Below are positions 1-12,200 of a stretch of DNA of 64,000 nucleotides, piece after piece. Position 1 is the first letter of the stretch. Every line of letters starts with the position of its first letter. The stretch is from Myxocyprinus asiaticus. Taxonomy: Eukaryota; Chordata; Actinopteri; Cypriniformes; Catostomidae. Under the pieces are notes generated by a model. That model did no database searches and had not been told where the DNA came from. It saw only the letters and a program-made list of their open reading frames with translations. The DNA is taken from positions 20,234,001 to 20,298,000 of the forward strand of contig NC_059347.1 of NCBI RefSeq assembly GCF_019703515.2, given 5' to 3'. The translations under genes were made by a program, and so were the position numbers.

Positions 1-288
1 TCATTTTACATTTTATAAATAACTCATTTATAATTCAATTTTAAATATTGAATTTTAAATATAATTTAACAATTTATATTTATAATTATATAACTTTATA
101 ATTTAACTATTTAAAATTATTTAATCGTATTTTGAATTTTTTTAATTTATTTATTTATTTATTTTTTATTTTTTAGGGGCATTCTCAGCAAGTATTTGTA
201 TATGCAATTAATTTAGATTAATTTGATTTATTAATCGGCATATCATGTAATTAATTAGATTACATTTTGTAATCGATTGACAGCCCTA
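1..288. repeat. End of a DNA-transposon-like repeat, AT-rich
   Basis: Very AT-rich sequence that ends in a terminus reading, on the minus strand, TAGGGCTGTCAATCGATTAC. This resembles the ends of hAT-like MITEs common in fish. The other end is outside the window, so neither length nor target duplication can be checked. No coding capacity is visible. Confidence 0.45.
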
Positions 289-2680
289 GTATGTATGTGA
301 AGTATGCCTATGGAGCAGGCAGACAGACAGCACTCTGTTTGCAGTTTACACCAGCATGTGTGGGTTGAAGAGTGATGACATTGTCCTGACATATGAAAAT
401 GGGCTTCAATTAGCAACCTGAAGCCAATGAGTAGTGCACTCAGTATACTGTATGTCAGCATCTATCACTCAATAAACCCACCAACACACATACAACAATA
501 CACACTCATATGGCCTATAGTCCACATAAAAAAATAAAAAATAAAAAACATGTATATCCATTCAAAAGATAAGTATAATTTTTACAGAAATTACTGATTA
601 TTCAGACATACACATACACACACTCCCACTCAGCAAGTGGTCTTCCCCACTGTGCATTTGGCTTGATGAGTGAGTGATCAAATTATGAGATAATTACATT
701 CTGCATTGTTCCTGTATGAAGATCAGCTTCCTTTCTCTGTCAAAGCACGGCAGATTCAACAGTTACAGCTTCATTTAGGAGATACAGCTTTTACGGTTAA
801 TTTGTATGGGTGATCATCATTTCAATGATGTCTTTCAATCCATAGGATGCCTTTTTCTTTTTAATTAATGGGATTTTGCCTTTAAACATATACAAAAGTG
901 TTTGGGGGTGTATCGGTTCAAATTTCTCACGGTTCAGTTTGTATCACGGTTTTAGGGTCACAGTTTCGGTTCGGTATTTGCTATGCTTTTATTTGCTACC
1001 AAATCCAAAGTAAAATCTACTACTCTACTCTACCCTACTCTGTTTGGTAACAAACACTTCAACAGGTTTAACCTTACTAAAAATCACCATGGTTTTCCTA
1101 CAGTAACCATAGTTTAACCATTTCTAGTAAAATCACAGTAAACACAAAATTAACAAGGTTACTGTCATGGTTACTACAATATTAGCTACTTTAGTAAAGT
1201 TATGGTTATGTTTTGTTACTCCTTTTCCAGCTTTAAAGACTGTGAATCATAAATAATGCACCTGTTTAGCTAAGACTTGATGTTTGGTCTTTACTAAACT
1301 ACAGTCTGACTCAACACACTCTCCGCAACACTTGAAACACGTAAATACACGTAATTCAACTGCATTATTGCATTCCAACCCTTTACCAGGTACAATCCAA
1401 ACACAACTCTGTGGAGCAGCAAGGTAGCATCTCTCAGCAGCCCCCACACTGGTGTGTGTTGAGGAGATGGATGGGTTTGTGGAAGCCCTGGGGGGATTTG
1501 TTAGAATGACCTGTACCATATGGTAGCGAGGTACTTTACTGCTGCTGCATGTAGACATACTGTATGTCAGTCAGGTTCTGAATTGTTGTAAATTATGTAT
1601 TATCAATCAAGAAATACTGTCAAGAATGATAGCATTTATTCTAAGTGCAATTTTTTTGCCAACGCAAAGTGCAAGTGGCCGTGGATGGGAGTGTTTGAGC
1701 TATCTGTGGGTGTATGCGCGCAAACTGTGGGTGTATTGTAGTCTATGTTAATGAAGCGGCGCAAAGCATAATTTGCTAATTTCCTGAGAAATAGATCATT
1801 GCACCAAGACGTTTTAGAAGCACACCTGTTTTCAGGGCAAAGTCTAAAACCAGTTCCTGCATTTGTAGTTTGGAGATTCCACCAGCAGGTTCTGATAAAG
1901 GTCATGTCCAAACTCTGAAAATATAGTAGAACATCAATTTATGTCCCTGAAAATCACTGTTGTAGCTGTTGTAGCTATTTTTTAAAACAGAATTTAATTA
2001 TATTTGTGTTTATCTATAGGTCATGGTTTGTTTTCAGTTATTATTATTATATAATATATAATGTTATACCATAATGTTTATATTTACAATTGTATTTCTG
2101 ATATAAATTGTATTGGTATTTTTCCACTTTTTGTCATAGAGTGATTTGTAAGTCACTGCAAAAGGGGCTGATGGAAGAAGCTGGAAAGAATAAAATGTTT
2201 GGATTTGGTATGTTTTTTTGACCACTTCATTATTTACTTTTTTGTCACTTCTGCTTCACTTCAATAATACTTACATTCTCTATAATTTAACAGCACTTAA
2301 ATCCAAATATTGACGAGAACCACATTTTCCATACGAATAAAAGGAGCATGTCATAGAAATATGCCTGACACTGACATTCAACAAGGACACAAAAGAACAT
2401 AAGTCCAATTACACTACCAACTTCTTATGAATGTGCTGTCTTTGTTTATATTACTGGTGCTTGACAGATAATGGACTATATAATAACAGGAGAGGAACCT
2501 CATAATTAAATTGCACTTCACCCAGCCTATTAGCACTTTGCTCGTGCAATTACAGCAAACCCACTTGCGCCTAGACTTGAAAATACCAAAACTTCGTGGC
2601 CATGCCCATTGACTTCAACCTTTTGACTTATGGCATAGCACTGTGCTGAGCACTAGCACTCTTAAAATAGTGACATAATA
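289..2680. other. Non-coding flank, no gene recognised
   Basis: Short open frames here have no recognisable domain. Around 905-1000 there is a degenerate stretch with repeated 'cggttc' motifs that looks like a worn hAT-type repeat fragment. I see no exon with convincing splice signals. Confidence 0.4.
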
Positions 2681-3191
2681 TTGATTACCACAAAAAAATA
2701 ATTTCCACTCATCACTTCTTTTCTTAAAAAAACAAAAAACAAAAAAAACAAAAGCAAAAATCAAGGTTACAGTGAGGCACTTACAATGGAAGTGAATGGG
2801 GTCAATTTTTGATGGGTTAAAAGGCAGAAATATGAAGGTTATCATTTTATAAAAGCCCTTACATGAATTTTTCTGTTAAAACTTTTTTTAACTGGTTTTT
2901 TTTTTTTAAACTTTTAGGGTTTACGTTATTACATCATCATGGCAATGAAGTTGTAAAATTGGATATAGCTTTACATGGAAAAGGTTAGTAAGCAATTTCA
3001 TCACACTAAAATTAACATGTTAACATGCATATTGTTTACGTCTTGTGGCTATACTTTTGAAACTGTGAGTATTTTAACATTTACGGATTGGTCCCATTCA
3101 CTTCCATTGTAAGTGCCTCACTGGAACCCAGATTTTTTACTTTTTAAAGAAAAGGAGGGATGAGTCGAAATAATTTTTTTGTGGTAATCAA
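2681..3191. repeat. Foldback repeat with arms of about 110-125 bp
   Basis: The left arm (2681-2806) contains 'ttgattaccacaaaaaaata' and 'gtgaggcacttacaatggaa'. The right arm (3087-3191) carries the reverse complement of both, in mirrored order. The loop is about 280 bp. The sequence just outside the right arm (3192-3255, with 'attgagcttaact') recurs at about 42480-42520, which suggests a dispersed MITE family. No clean target duplication was found. Confidence 0.65.
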
Positions 3192-3257
3192 CATCATGCC
3201 ACAATTGCTGTCAATTGAGCTTAACTCGTATTGAACCAGAATATTACTTTAAGTTCC

Positions 3258-3350
3258 TGTATAGATAAACTGGTAGATCATGGCACTATGCTGATGTCAG
3301 AAGTTTGGTTCCCAGGGAACGAAAATACTAATAAAATACCTTGAATGGAC
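3258..3350 (+). repeat. Degenerate tRNA-derived SINE fragment
   Basis: Contains 'ggtagatcatggcacta', 'tttggttcccagggaac' and 'ccttgaatggactgtaa'. The same order of A-box-like, B-box-like and tail motifs occurs in the copy at 20008-20105. It is too degenerate to be a tRNA gene. Confidence 0.5.
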
Positions 3351-3476
3351 TGTAATTTTCTTTGGTTTGCTTTTTCTTCCAAATGAATAATATGTAAATG
3401 CTCCATAAAAGTTACTGGTGTCTATAGACTGAACATATTAAAAGGTTGTCATTCTGCTTGTATTAACTGGCTAGAG

Positions 3477-4214
3477 CGGTGGTTCTCAACCTTTTTGACT
3501 TCAAGGCCCTCCACTGTCCAAGACAATTTTTGAAGGTCCCCTCACCCAAAACTAGACATGTCTGATTAAAATAATTAATCATGGATAATTTTTATTCTAG
3601 AAGTTTCAGAAAGAGTCTGTTTATAATTTGTAAGCATATATCTTAAAGTATTTTTTCAACCCGATCTCATGAAAAGTCATACATAATTAATGAGTTGGCT
3701 ATTTCGAATGGTCTCCCACGATGTTGTTCGCATAAACTCATACGACTTCATCACCTGCAAAGTCCCGGATGTCTAATGCGGAAGTAAGCGCGAGTTCCGC
3801 GCACAAGGCGTTAAGGACATACTTATTAATATTATGCCCTTACCCAAACCCCTTATCTAAAGTTAACCAATCAATAGACTGTGTAAACATGGTAGGAAGC
3901 TGTTGTGTGTGACAGAAGCAAATAATTGTCTCGTATTAGATGGAAACGATGTCCAGCGACGTCATTGGCTATAGTGAAAGTTGTAGGAATTCAAACGAGT
4001 GCAGTAGCACAATATCATACGAATTAGCCAAATTTAGAAAAGTCGTACGAATCCTTGAGAGTGTGTTGTATTTTTTATTATTTTAAACTTAAGTTGAATT
4101 ATTTTAATTATTTTAATATTTCTTATTTTAAATGAATTTTAAGTCAACTTTAGGCCCCCTTGGAAGTAAGCTGAGGCTCCCTAGTGGTCCCGGCCCACTG
4201 ATTGAGAACCACTG
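3477..4214. mobile_element. Non-autonomous hAT-like element with 8-bp target duplication
   Basis: The ends are inverted: CGGTGGTTCTCAACC at the left and ATTGAGAACCACTG at the right. They are flanked by a perfect 8-bp direct duplication GGCTAGAG at 3469-3476 and 4215-4222, the size made by hAT transposases. No transposase frame remains. A second hAT-like element is nested inside (3657-4068). Confidence 0.85.
3657..4068. mobile_element. Second hAT-like MITE nested in the first
   Basis: The 412-bp insert starts CAACCCGATCTCATG and ends AGAGTGTGTTG, with partly inverted subterminal sequence ('gtcatac' against 'gtacgac'). A perfect 8-bp duplication TATTTTTT lies at 3649-3656 and 4069-4076. It inserted after the surrounding 3477-4214 element was in place. 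It is relatively rich in CpG compared with its host. Confidence 0.82.
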
Positions 4215-4222
4215 GGCTAGAG

Positions 4223-5111
4223 TACTTCAGTTTGTTGATTTGTTTTACTTACGTCAGTGATAACATGAATGCCTCTCAATTTCAAAGATAACCACACCAT
4301 CATACAAACACACAGAAACTGGTCATAGCTATAAAAAGATTTTCCAAGAACAGGGACAAATATGAGTACTATGCTTGAATAATGTCCATTTCTGTCTGTG
4401 AGTAGTCAACCTTTCACATGATATTTACTTATCAGTGCACATGCAGCAATGCTTACAAGAAGGCTTTTCAGTGATAAAACCCAGGCAAGGGCGTAGAAAT
4501 GGTAAAAATAAATTCCTGTATAGAACAGACATAAAAAATAAAACATCAGAAAATTAATACATTTAGTGTAAATTAATATATATATATATATGTTATTTTT
4601 TTATTTTTATATATTTCTTTTAAATAAAGAATAATGAAAAAACTTTTTACACCTAAAAAAAAAAAAAGAAAAGAAAAATAGTGGGGCACAAACTAACACT
4701 TTTTGATTTTCTCAAGTTTGTGTAAATGCACCGTAGTGAGAATCACACTGGGCACCAATTGAAATGAACTGGCCCACACACAAGACACCAAAGTATGTAG
4801 TGATTATTGATCACAGATCACTTAAAGAGTATGTGTGTGGTTTATTAATATCAGAAGGCCATCCCTTCATCCTCGGGGCACCAGCTAAGGAGTTTCACCT
4901 TAATAGTATAAAAAAATATATATATACAAATGGACCATTCAATAAATTATAATAAATATATAAAATATGCAAATTGTGACATGAGTTGGTCATCTGAATA
5001 ATCTGAAGGATTTGTGAGATTTGACCTAACCTTTAGAGCTCTTACTATATTGTCAGCACAAGGAAGACACAGTTGTAATAAAAGGAGTTTTATTTACACA
5101 AAGATAAACAT
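4223..5111. other. Non-coding AT-rich stretch
   Basis: Holds a short TA run near 4577-4592 and an A-rich tract near 4656-4679. No gene or bounded repeat is recognised. Confidence 0.4.
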
Positions 5112-5382
5112 CCTGGTTACTTTCGTAACCTCCGTTCCTTGATGGAGGGAATGAGACTTTGTGTCAATGTAGTGACACTAGGGGTCACTCTTGGGAGCCC
5201 TCTGCTCTTTGAAAAAAGGCCAATGGGAATTGGCGAGTGGAATTTGCATGCCACTCCCCCGGACATACAGGTATAAAAGGAGCTGGTATGCAACCACTCA
5301 TTCAGGTTTTGTGCTGAGGAGCTGAGACAAGGTCCAGGCCATTTCAGCAGGTAGTTCAGTGTTGTGGCAAGAGGGACACATC

Positions 5383-5485
5383 GTCTCGTTCCCTCGATCA
5401 GGGAACGGAGGTTACGAAAGTAACCAGGACGTTCCCTATCTGTCACTTACTCGACGTTGTATCGATGTAGTGACACTAGGGGTCC
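5383..5485 (-). repeat. DIRS internal complementary region, copy 1
   Basis: Plus-strand reading gives 'ggttacgaaagtaaccagg' directly joined to 'acgttccctatctgtcac'. The first is the element's 3' terminus and the second its 5' terminus. Because the element lies on the minus strand, the block is the complement of the two ends joined head to tail. This matches the internal complementary region known from Dictyostelium DIRS-1, thought to template circle closure. Confidence 0.82.
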
Positions 5486-6085
5486 CTATACAAAATGCCA
5501 CAACTAGCTGAACTGTGTTAAGTGGACTGGCTGTGCGAGACGGGCAGACCGCTGTGTGCCTCGTAGCCAGCGCACCAAGCCATCACGTAACATCCCCCAA
5601 CACTCTTATGAGCTTCGAACGGTCCTACGGGAACAAGTCGACTGCCCAGCAAATAGGGACAGGCTAGCCCAGCCGCGGCCTCTTTTCCTCTCTTTTCTCC
5701 CCAAAAAGAGTGGAAATTGTTAACCGACTGGGGGCCGTAAATGTCAATGCCGGGGGGGTGTCACTCCCAAGGGGAAGACATCACGGAGACCACACCCGTC
5801 ACATGGTCTTACAGAGTCTTGTCGGAAGTATGTCATATGGAGAAGTCCCATGGTAGGTCCTACCCGAGGGGGGAGGAGTTTCTACAAACATGGTGACCGG
5901 GGGCAGAGGGGCCTCTGCCCAAGGAAGATGCAGTTTACCGACAGGGAAACAATTTACCGGAAGATATCACATGGGGTCACCTATGGGGAACCACCACATG
6001 TGGAGCACCTACCTCAGTACAGAGCCTAGTTAGCACACGTACTGAGCCGGCAGCGAGTTTCTCCGCAAACTCGTCTGCCACAGGG

Positions 6086-6943
6086 CTAAGGAGCAAAGTC
6101 ATCTGACAACACACGGGACGAAACTGGCTCAACCCAGAGATTATAGAACCTCGCAAAGGTGTTGGGTGTTGCCCAGCCTGCTGCTCTGCAGATGTCTGCC
6201 AAGCGGCCACTGGTCAGGGCCCAGGAGGCTGCTACACTCCTAGTAGAGTGGGCTCGTAGCCCCACGGGGGGCGGCATGTCCTGGGTGTGATATGCCATCA
6301 TGATGGCATCAACGACCCAGTGGGCGATCCTCTGTTTGGAGACAGTGCTTCCTTTCCGCTGTCCACCAAAGCAGACAAAGAGCTGCTTGGAGCTTCTAAA
6401 GCTCTGCGTGCGATCCAAATAGATGCATAAAGCATGCACCGGACACAGCAACGCCAAGGCTGGGTCTGCCTCCTCCTGGGGCAGCGCTTGCAGGTTCACC
6501 ACCTGATCCCTAAACGGGGTCGTGGGAACCTTGGGCACATAGCCCGGTCGGGGTTTTAGGATCACGTTAGAGTATACCAGACCAAACTCCAGGCACGATT
6601 CACTGACAGAGAACACCTGCAGGTCCCCTACCCTCTTGATGGAAGTGAGCGCAGTCAGGAGGTCAGTCTTCAAAGAGAGTGCCTTAAGCTCAACTGACTC
6701 CAGAGGCTCAAAGAGAGCACCCCGTAGACCCCAAAGGACTACAGAGAGGTCCCACGAGGGCATGAGGCATGGTCTGGAGGGATTCAACCTCCTAGTGCCC
6801 CTCAGGAACCTGATGATCAAGTCGTGCTTCCCCAAATACTTACTATCCACTGCCTCATGATGTGTTGAAATGGCGGCTACATACACCTTCAAGGTGGAGG
6901 GGGACAGCTGTCCATCCAGCCTCTCCTGCAGGAAGGAAAGCAC
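6086..6943 (-). CDS. DIRS tyrosine recombinase ORF (about 285 aa)
   Basis: An open frame with the layout of a DIRS tyrosine recombinase, the enzyme that integrates the circular cDNA. The N-terminal part has 'LSPSTLKVYVAAISTHH', as in core-binding domains. The first catalytic Arg lies in 'SIKRVGDLQ'. The His-x-x-Arg motif is in 'RAHSTRSVAASWAL', and 'AGWATPNTFARFYNL' supplies the Trp/Gly region and the Tyr nucleophile. All four recognisable catalytic positions are present. The frame may begin further upstream in an intact element, and the other enzymes are incomplete, so activity in cis is unlikely. It is a transposon gene, not a host gene. Confidence 0.85.
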   Translation of the reverse strand: MLSFLQERLDGQLSPSTLKVYVAAISTHHEAVDSKYLGKHDLIIRFLRGTRRLNPSRPCLMPSWDLSVVLWGLRGALFEPLESVELKALSLKTDLLTALTSIKRVGDLQVFSVSESCLEFGLVYSNVILKPRPGYVPKVPTTPFRDQVVNLQALPQEEADPALALLCPVHALCIYLDRTQSFRSSKQLFVCFGGQRKGSTVSKQRIAHWVVDAIMMAYHTQDMPPPVGLRAHSTRSVAASWALTSGRLADICRAAGWATPNTFARFYNLWVEPVSSRVLSDDFAP

Positions 6944-7187
6944 CGATCCGACTGCGCATCTCTGGGGGTCTTCGTGTCAGGAAGAACACCACTTAGCGAA
7001 CAGATGCCACTTCAAGGCATACGGGCACCTCATAGAGGGAGCCCTAGCCTGAGTGATCGTGTCTACCACCATGGGTGGTAGGCCACTTAGGTCTTCTGCG
7101 TCCCGTCCAAGGGCCAGACGTGGAGATTCCAGAGGTCTGGTCGCGGGTGCCAGATGGTGCCCCGTCCCTGAGAATGAAGGTCCTTCC

Positions 7188-8302
7188 TCAGGGGAATTTG
7201 CCAGGGGGGGCTGTCGTGAGGAGCGTGAGGTCCGAGAACCATGTCTGGGTGGGCCAGTAGGGTGCTACTAGGATGATCTGCTCCTCGTCCTCCCTGACCT
7301 TGCATGGGGTCTGTGCAAGTAGACTCACTGGGGGAAACACATATTTGCGTAGTCCAGGGGGCCAGCTGTGTGCCAGTGCATCTATACCGAGGGGTGCCTC
7401 GGTCAGGGCGTACCAAAGTGGGCAGTGGGAGGATTCCCGGGAAGCAAACAGGTCTACCTGTGCTTGACCGAATCGACTCCAAATCAGCTGGACCACCTGG
7501 AGGTGGAGTCTCCACTCTCCCCTGAGAGTAACATGTCGTGACAGCGCGTCCGCTGCATGTTGAGGTCGCCTGGGATGTGAGTGGCTCGTAGCAACTTGAG
7601 ACGCTGCTGACTCCAGAGGAGGAGATGGTGGGCGAGTTGTGACATGCAACGGGAGTGTAGACTGCCTTGACGGTTGATGTACGCTACCATCGCCGTGTTG
7701 TCTGTCCGGACCAACACGTGCTTGCCCTGGATCAACGGCTGGAACCTCCACAGGGCGAGCAGTACTGCCAAAAACGAGGCAGTTTATGTGCCAACGCAGC
7801 TGCGGGCCAGTCCAGGAGCTGGCGGCTGTGTGCCCATTGCATACCAGCCCATCTTGGAGGCATCCGTCATAACCACGACGCACCTGGAGACCTGCTCTAG
7901 GGGAACCCCTCCCCGTTGAAATGCAAGGTCGGTCCAAGGGCTGAAGAGGCGGCGACAGATCGGCCTGATGACCACGTGATGTGTCCCGTGGCGCCATGCC
8001 CATCTCGGGACTCGAGTCTGAAGCCAGTGCTGAAGTGGTCTCATATGCATCAACCCGAGCGGTGTGGTAACCGCTGAGGATGCCATATGCCCCAGGAGCC
8101 TCAGTTTCAGTGGAACCAGTGTCTTCTGTCTGAACGACTGTGCACACTCGTTCAACCAGGAATAACACACAAGCGGAAAGGCATCTTTAAAAAGATGTTC
8201 CGTGTGTGCCGTTCTTTTAGAAGTGAAAATACACTCTTTTTTAGAATATACTCTTTTTTTGTTGTTCTGCCGAAGCGCCCAGGGGCGTTCTCTGCACTTC
8301 AC
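7188..8302 (-). pseudogene. DIRS gag/RT/RNase H remnant, frameshifted
   Basis: Three overlapping frames carry pieces of one polyprotein region. 8302-7784 starts with a gag-like N-terminus ('WALRQNNKKRVYSKK') and jumps to the end of RT ('LGHMASSAVTTPLGLMH'), then 'VVMTDASKMGW', an RNase H strand with its Asp. 7771-7484 continues with 'LLALWRFQPLIQG', 'VRTDNTAMVAYINRQGS' and 'THIPGDLN', the remaining RNase H acidic motifs. 8168-7188 is a frame running alongside it. Frame changes and loss of the RT YxDD region mark it as dead. The sister copy at 23334-24681 has a different gag-to-RT deletion. Confidence 0.82.
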
Positions 8303-8785
8303 GGGTGTAGAGGGGGAGAAGTCGCTGAAATGCGGCGTAAATCCAGCAGATGAGGTGAATGAATTTGGCGGATGAATTCAGCTTAATGAATAGAACTTTT
8401 TTTTTCAAAAAGCAGAGGTGTTTGGGGCTCCCAAGAGTGACCCCTAATGTCACTACATCGACACAACGTCGAGTGAGTGACAGATAGGGAACAAGAAAAC
8501 TTAACAACCACTAAATGGTACTAATATGCTAAAGGACAATGTAAATGAATAGGTAAATAAAGTGCATGAGATGGAAAGGTGAAAGTGGTTGCATTGGATG
8601 TAGCAAAGACAAAGTATGACTATTATTATTTTATGAAAAGATAAACTGCTGTTTCTCTGTTAATTAATAAGGTGAAAACCTGATTTCTATTTAAACAAAT
8701 AACTCACAGATTATTTGCTAGACATTTGATACAAAGGTTATGCAATCTAAAGAATATTAGAAAATCATAAACTGATAGTATACAC

Positions 8786-9284
8786 CAGGGGTCGGCAACC
8801 TATGGCACACGTGCCAGCATTGGCACGCAGAGGGGTCACTGACACCGCCCAGCAAAGGTGAGAGAGAAGTAGACTATTTTATTTATATAAATTCTGCACC
8901 TCCATTCCAATCTACATCTTGATGTAATCCTTCCTCATGATCATGCAGTGTGTTTTCATGAGCTGAATGGGAGGTTGAGATTGGAATGCAGGTGTGAAAA
9001 ATGTCATATAAATAAAATAGTCTGCTTCTCTCTCACTGTTGCTTGCCTGCTAGTGATGATCCCTCTGTGTGATTTTGAAAAATGTATGACATTATATAAA
9101 TATTTAAGATTCCACACAATTTAGTGATCAGTAATCAAATAAGCAAATTTGTGACATTAACTGTGTTAACTAATTTTGTACAAAAGGACAGGTTTTCTTT
9201 CATTAAAGCACTTTCACAAGGAAATATATTGACCAGGAAAATAAAAAAATGGCAATCCATGTCAAAAAAAAGTTGCCGACCCCG
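8786..9284. mobile_element. hAT-like non-autonomous element
   Basis: The left end is CAGGGGTCGGCAACCT and the right end is AGTTGCCGACCCCG, imperfect inverted repeats. Flanks are GTATACAC (8778-8785) and GGATACAC (9285-9292), a 7/8 match for an 8-bp duplication. This terminus type is widespread in vertebrate hAT families. An inner palindromic part has two arms, near 8875-8930 and 8965-9030. Confidence 0.8.
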
Positions 9285-9292
9285 GGATACAC

Positions 9293-12200
9293 TAATGCCA
9301 AGGTCTCTGGAGAGAAGTTTGGATAGTAATATATTTATATTCTGCTTGATCGATCGATGAGTTTTGTGACGGTGATGTCTTCCACTGTGGTTCAGGGCCA
9401 CGTTACAGTGGGGAAGGAGCTTGATTCCATTTCAACAGCCTTGGACACGAAGGAGCTGAGGAATGCTGATCTCCTGGAAGCACCTAGAGGGTTCTTGCAA
9501 TCTGGAACATGCAGATATACAGCCCTTATCTTGGCGCAAGTTTCTTTATCTGGAACACGCAGATACACGAAACTTGAACAGAAGGTTTGTTCGCCAGAGG
9601 TAAACCTTGTCGCTGAAGTTATCTCCCTAGTATGGGGATTCTGAACTTGGCTTGCTATAGTCTCTCAACACGTTCACTTGTGCAAGAGCCCAGTGCGTCA
9701 ATCTACAGATGCCAAAAGCGCCCTCTGGCGTCAGTTTTACGACACATCCGGCAAGTGCGTTCTTTTCAACGAGAAACCTTTGACGTCAACTGACTGATGT
9801 GATGGGCATTACAATTTTAGCATCGTTTAATAATATGTTGAGGTACAATTTTGTCATCGTGACATATGGTGGAGTTATGATTTTAATTTAATTTTGAAAT
9901 CAGCAACATTTATTCACAGTGGGTAATATTGAATCTGTTTTTATCTGTCTATTTAATCTGTCTGTACACATCCTGCACTGCTGAAGTGACCCGTTTTATG
10001 TGAACAACAAACCTAAATGTAGGTTTTTAGTCAACAATCACGGTCACCCGGCGTCCACCATAACACATCCTGCACAAGTTTCATTATAACACATTCAAAA
10101 CTTGCTGCCTCAAGCGTAATGACATGGGTTTGACTTCAGAGACTCAGCGATTATGCCATTGGCTCTCATGTGTCTTGTGACCGATTACAACGACCTCAAG
10201 TTTGGATGTACATGTATTTTTTGAATGAGACATGCTGGTAGAATCAAATTGACTTTACTTTTCCATAAATCATGGTATAAATACTGGGGGGGAGGGTTGT
10301 ACTTGCTTGTTTTTATTATTGTTGGGGGGGTTACCTGTTATTGTCTCCTGGCTTGCCAGCTGGGAACTCAGAAATTTGGAGTGTTACTATTATTGCCTCC
10401 TGGAGTGGAGACTCAGCACGAAGGTGGTTTGTATTCTATTACATCTCCTACCACTCAGGCTGGAGATTCAGAACAAATCTGTGGCTTATTGTAAGGATGC
10501 TTTATACTGTACCTTCCTGATGAGGAGGAGATTCCAGTTTGATGCCTTCCTGTTTCAGGGTTATGATTGGCTGCTGACATCCGAGGGGAGCACACAGTGT
10601 GGTCCACCCTCCCTTCTCTGTGTGGAACTCATTTGCATATTTTTAAGCACACAGTTAGATCAGTGCCCTTAACGTTTTATCTATGTCTTATTTATTTTCC
10701 AAACCACTTTCAAAATATTCTTGCCATTGTTCTGAATGCATAGAGTCTAAATATGATACTGAAAGATGAAATATTACTCATACATTAGTTTATAACTACA
10801 TAGATCAATTTGTGTGAACTATTGTGCTAATCAAACAACTGCAATTTATATAAACAGTTCTGTTAACAAATATGTAGTAGATGTGTTGCAGTTGGTGTTA
10901 AAGTAAAAGTTTGTGTGTAAAGATTGGACTTTGTGGCACCTTTGTTTCAGCTTTTGCCACATGGTAAGTTATTGCTGCTTCGAGAGGTCTTGAAGAATTT
11001 TATGGTTCTTAGCTCAACTCAAACCTTTGGATGGGGGTTTGAGATGTTGCAGAGGAATTTGCCAAAAAGAGACCAATCGTCAACCAATGAGAAGGGCTTT
11101 CAGATGTGTTGGAAGATCTGGGAGTCTGACAGTTGTCTGAGCAGCTTATCTGATTTCTGATTGGCACTTTTTGTGTTGGTCGACCACAATCCAATCAAAA
11201 TGGAGCCACTTTTCCTCATCTTGACAGTTAGAGATGGGCCATGCAACAAACTGAGATTCCTGGAATTTCATTTTGTTCGATTGTTCATCACAGCACTTGG
11301 GGTTCAAAATATTTTTCTTTTTTCATATTAACTTTACACATGTCTGGTAGAAATATGTGGTCTTGTTTCATGAATACAGTGTATACTTTTTTCGTTATCT
11401 ACCTGGAAATAAGGGTTAGGTGGGGCACATTGTAACAGGACCATATGACTGCTTAACCTAAAAAACTCAAAATTTACTTTCATGAGAAATTGTATTTTTG
11501 CTATAGTTCAACTTTCTGCGATATCTTCCAAAGTTTTTGTATACATTTTGTTGCAATACACTGTGTTCTCAGTGTTAATATGGCAACGAGTAAACAAATA
11601 CATTTCGAAAACCATGTGTGTTACAACTATAGCCCACAAATGTTGTAGTGTGCATTATGATTTGTTCTCATAATCAGTGGCCTAGAAAAAGCTATTTAAT
11701 TCTGCATAATATGGGTTGCCCCTCATGGGGACTGTCATGTTGAGATCTAATGACCAGCTGAATACTATACTTATTTTATCTTGGTAGCTTCATAGGTGCC
11801 AAAATTCCTGCAAATTGGGTATTTCTACAATGACATCTAATAACTGAAAAGTTTTGTGTGATGCTGCATCGATGCTGAAAAGTGTCATACAGTCAAAGAT
11901 TGTATCGGCCAGAAAAATAAATAAATTACTAATTACTTAGTGCACCTTTAAATGTCAAGTATGAATAACAAACTGTCTGTATTTTACTGACCGGTTGAGC
12001 CCTTTAACACACTAAAGGAACGTAGCAGCAGTGCCCTCCAATGTGCACTGCCAGAGAGAAGCCAGGGTGCACAGACGGTATAATTAAGATGGATGTACTT
12101 GGCAGATGGCAGAGATGAATAGAGTTCAGGACTGCAAAGAAGTTTAACTCTGACACTCTCTAATGGACCCCTATCAAATGCATAAGAAACAAACGATATC

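Larger units (their letters stand above)
5112..8490 (-). mobile_element. DIRS-type retrotransposon copy 1, internally deleted
   Basis: A minus-strand DIRS element with both termini. The 5' end, seen as the reverse complement of 8390-8490, reads GTTCCCTATCTGTCACTCAC. The 3' end at 5112 starts with the hairpin GGTTACTTTCGTAACC. Order in element sense: 5' inverted repeat, gag N-terminus fused to late RT plus RNase H (8302-7188), tyrosine recombinase (6943-6086), internal complementary region (5485-5383), 3' inverted repeat. Most of gag and the RT palm are missing, so it is non-autonomous. A TATA-like 'tataaaaggagctgg' sits in the 3' repeat near 5273. DIRS elements integrate by tyrosine recombinase and make no target duplication, and I see none. 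Confidence 0.9.

Noticed and set aside
6636..7525. Several plus-strand open frames over the first DIRS copy
   Set aside because: They are antisense shadows of the recombinase and RNase H frames, which carry recognisable catalytic motifs on the minus strand.
10225..10672. Overlapping frames with repeated Leu-rich words as a gene
   Set aside because: They coincide with a degenerate repeated motif, with no start context, splice signals or domain.
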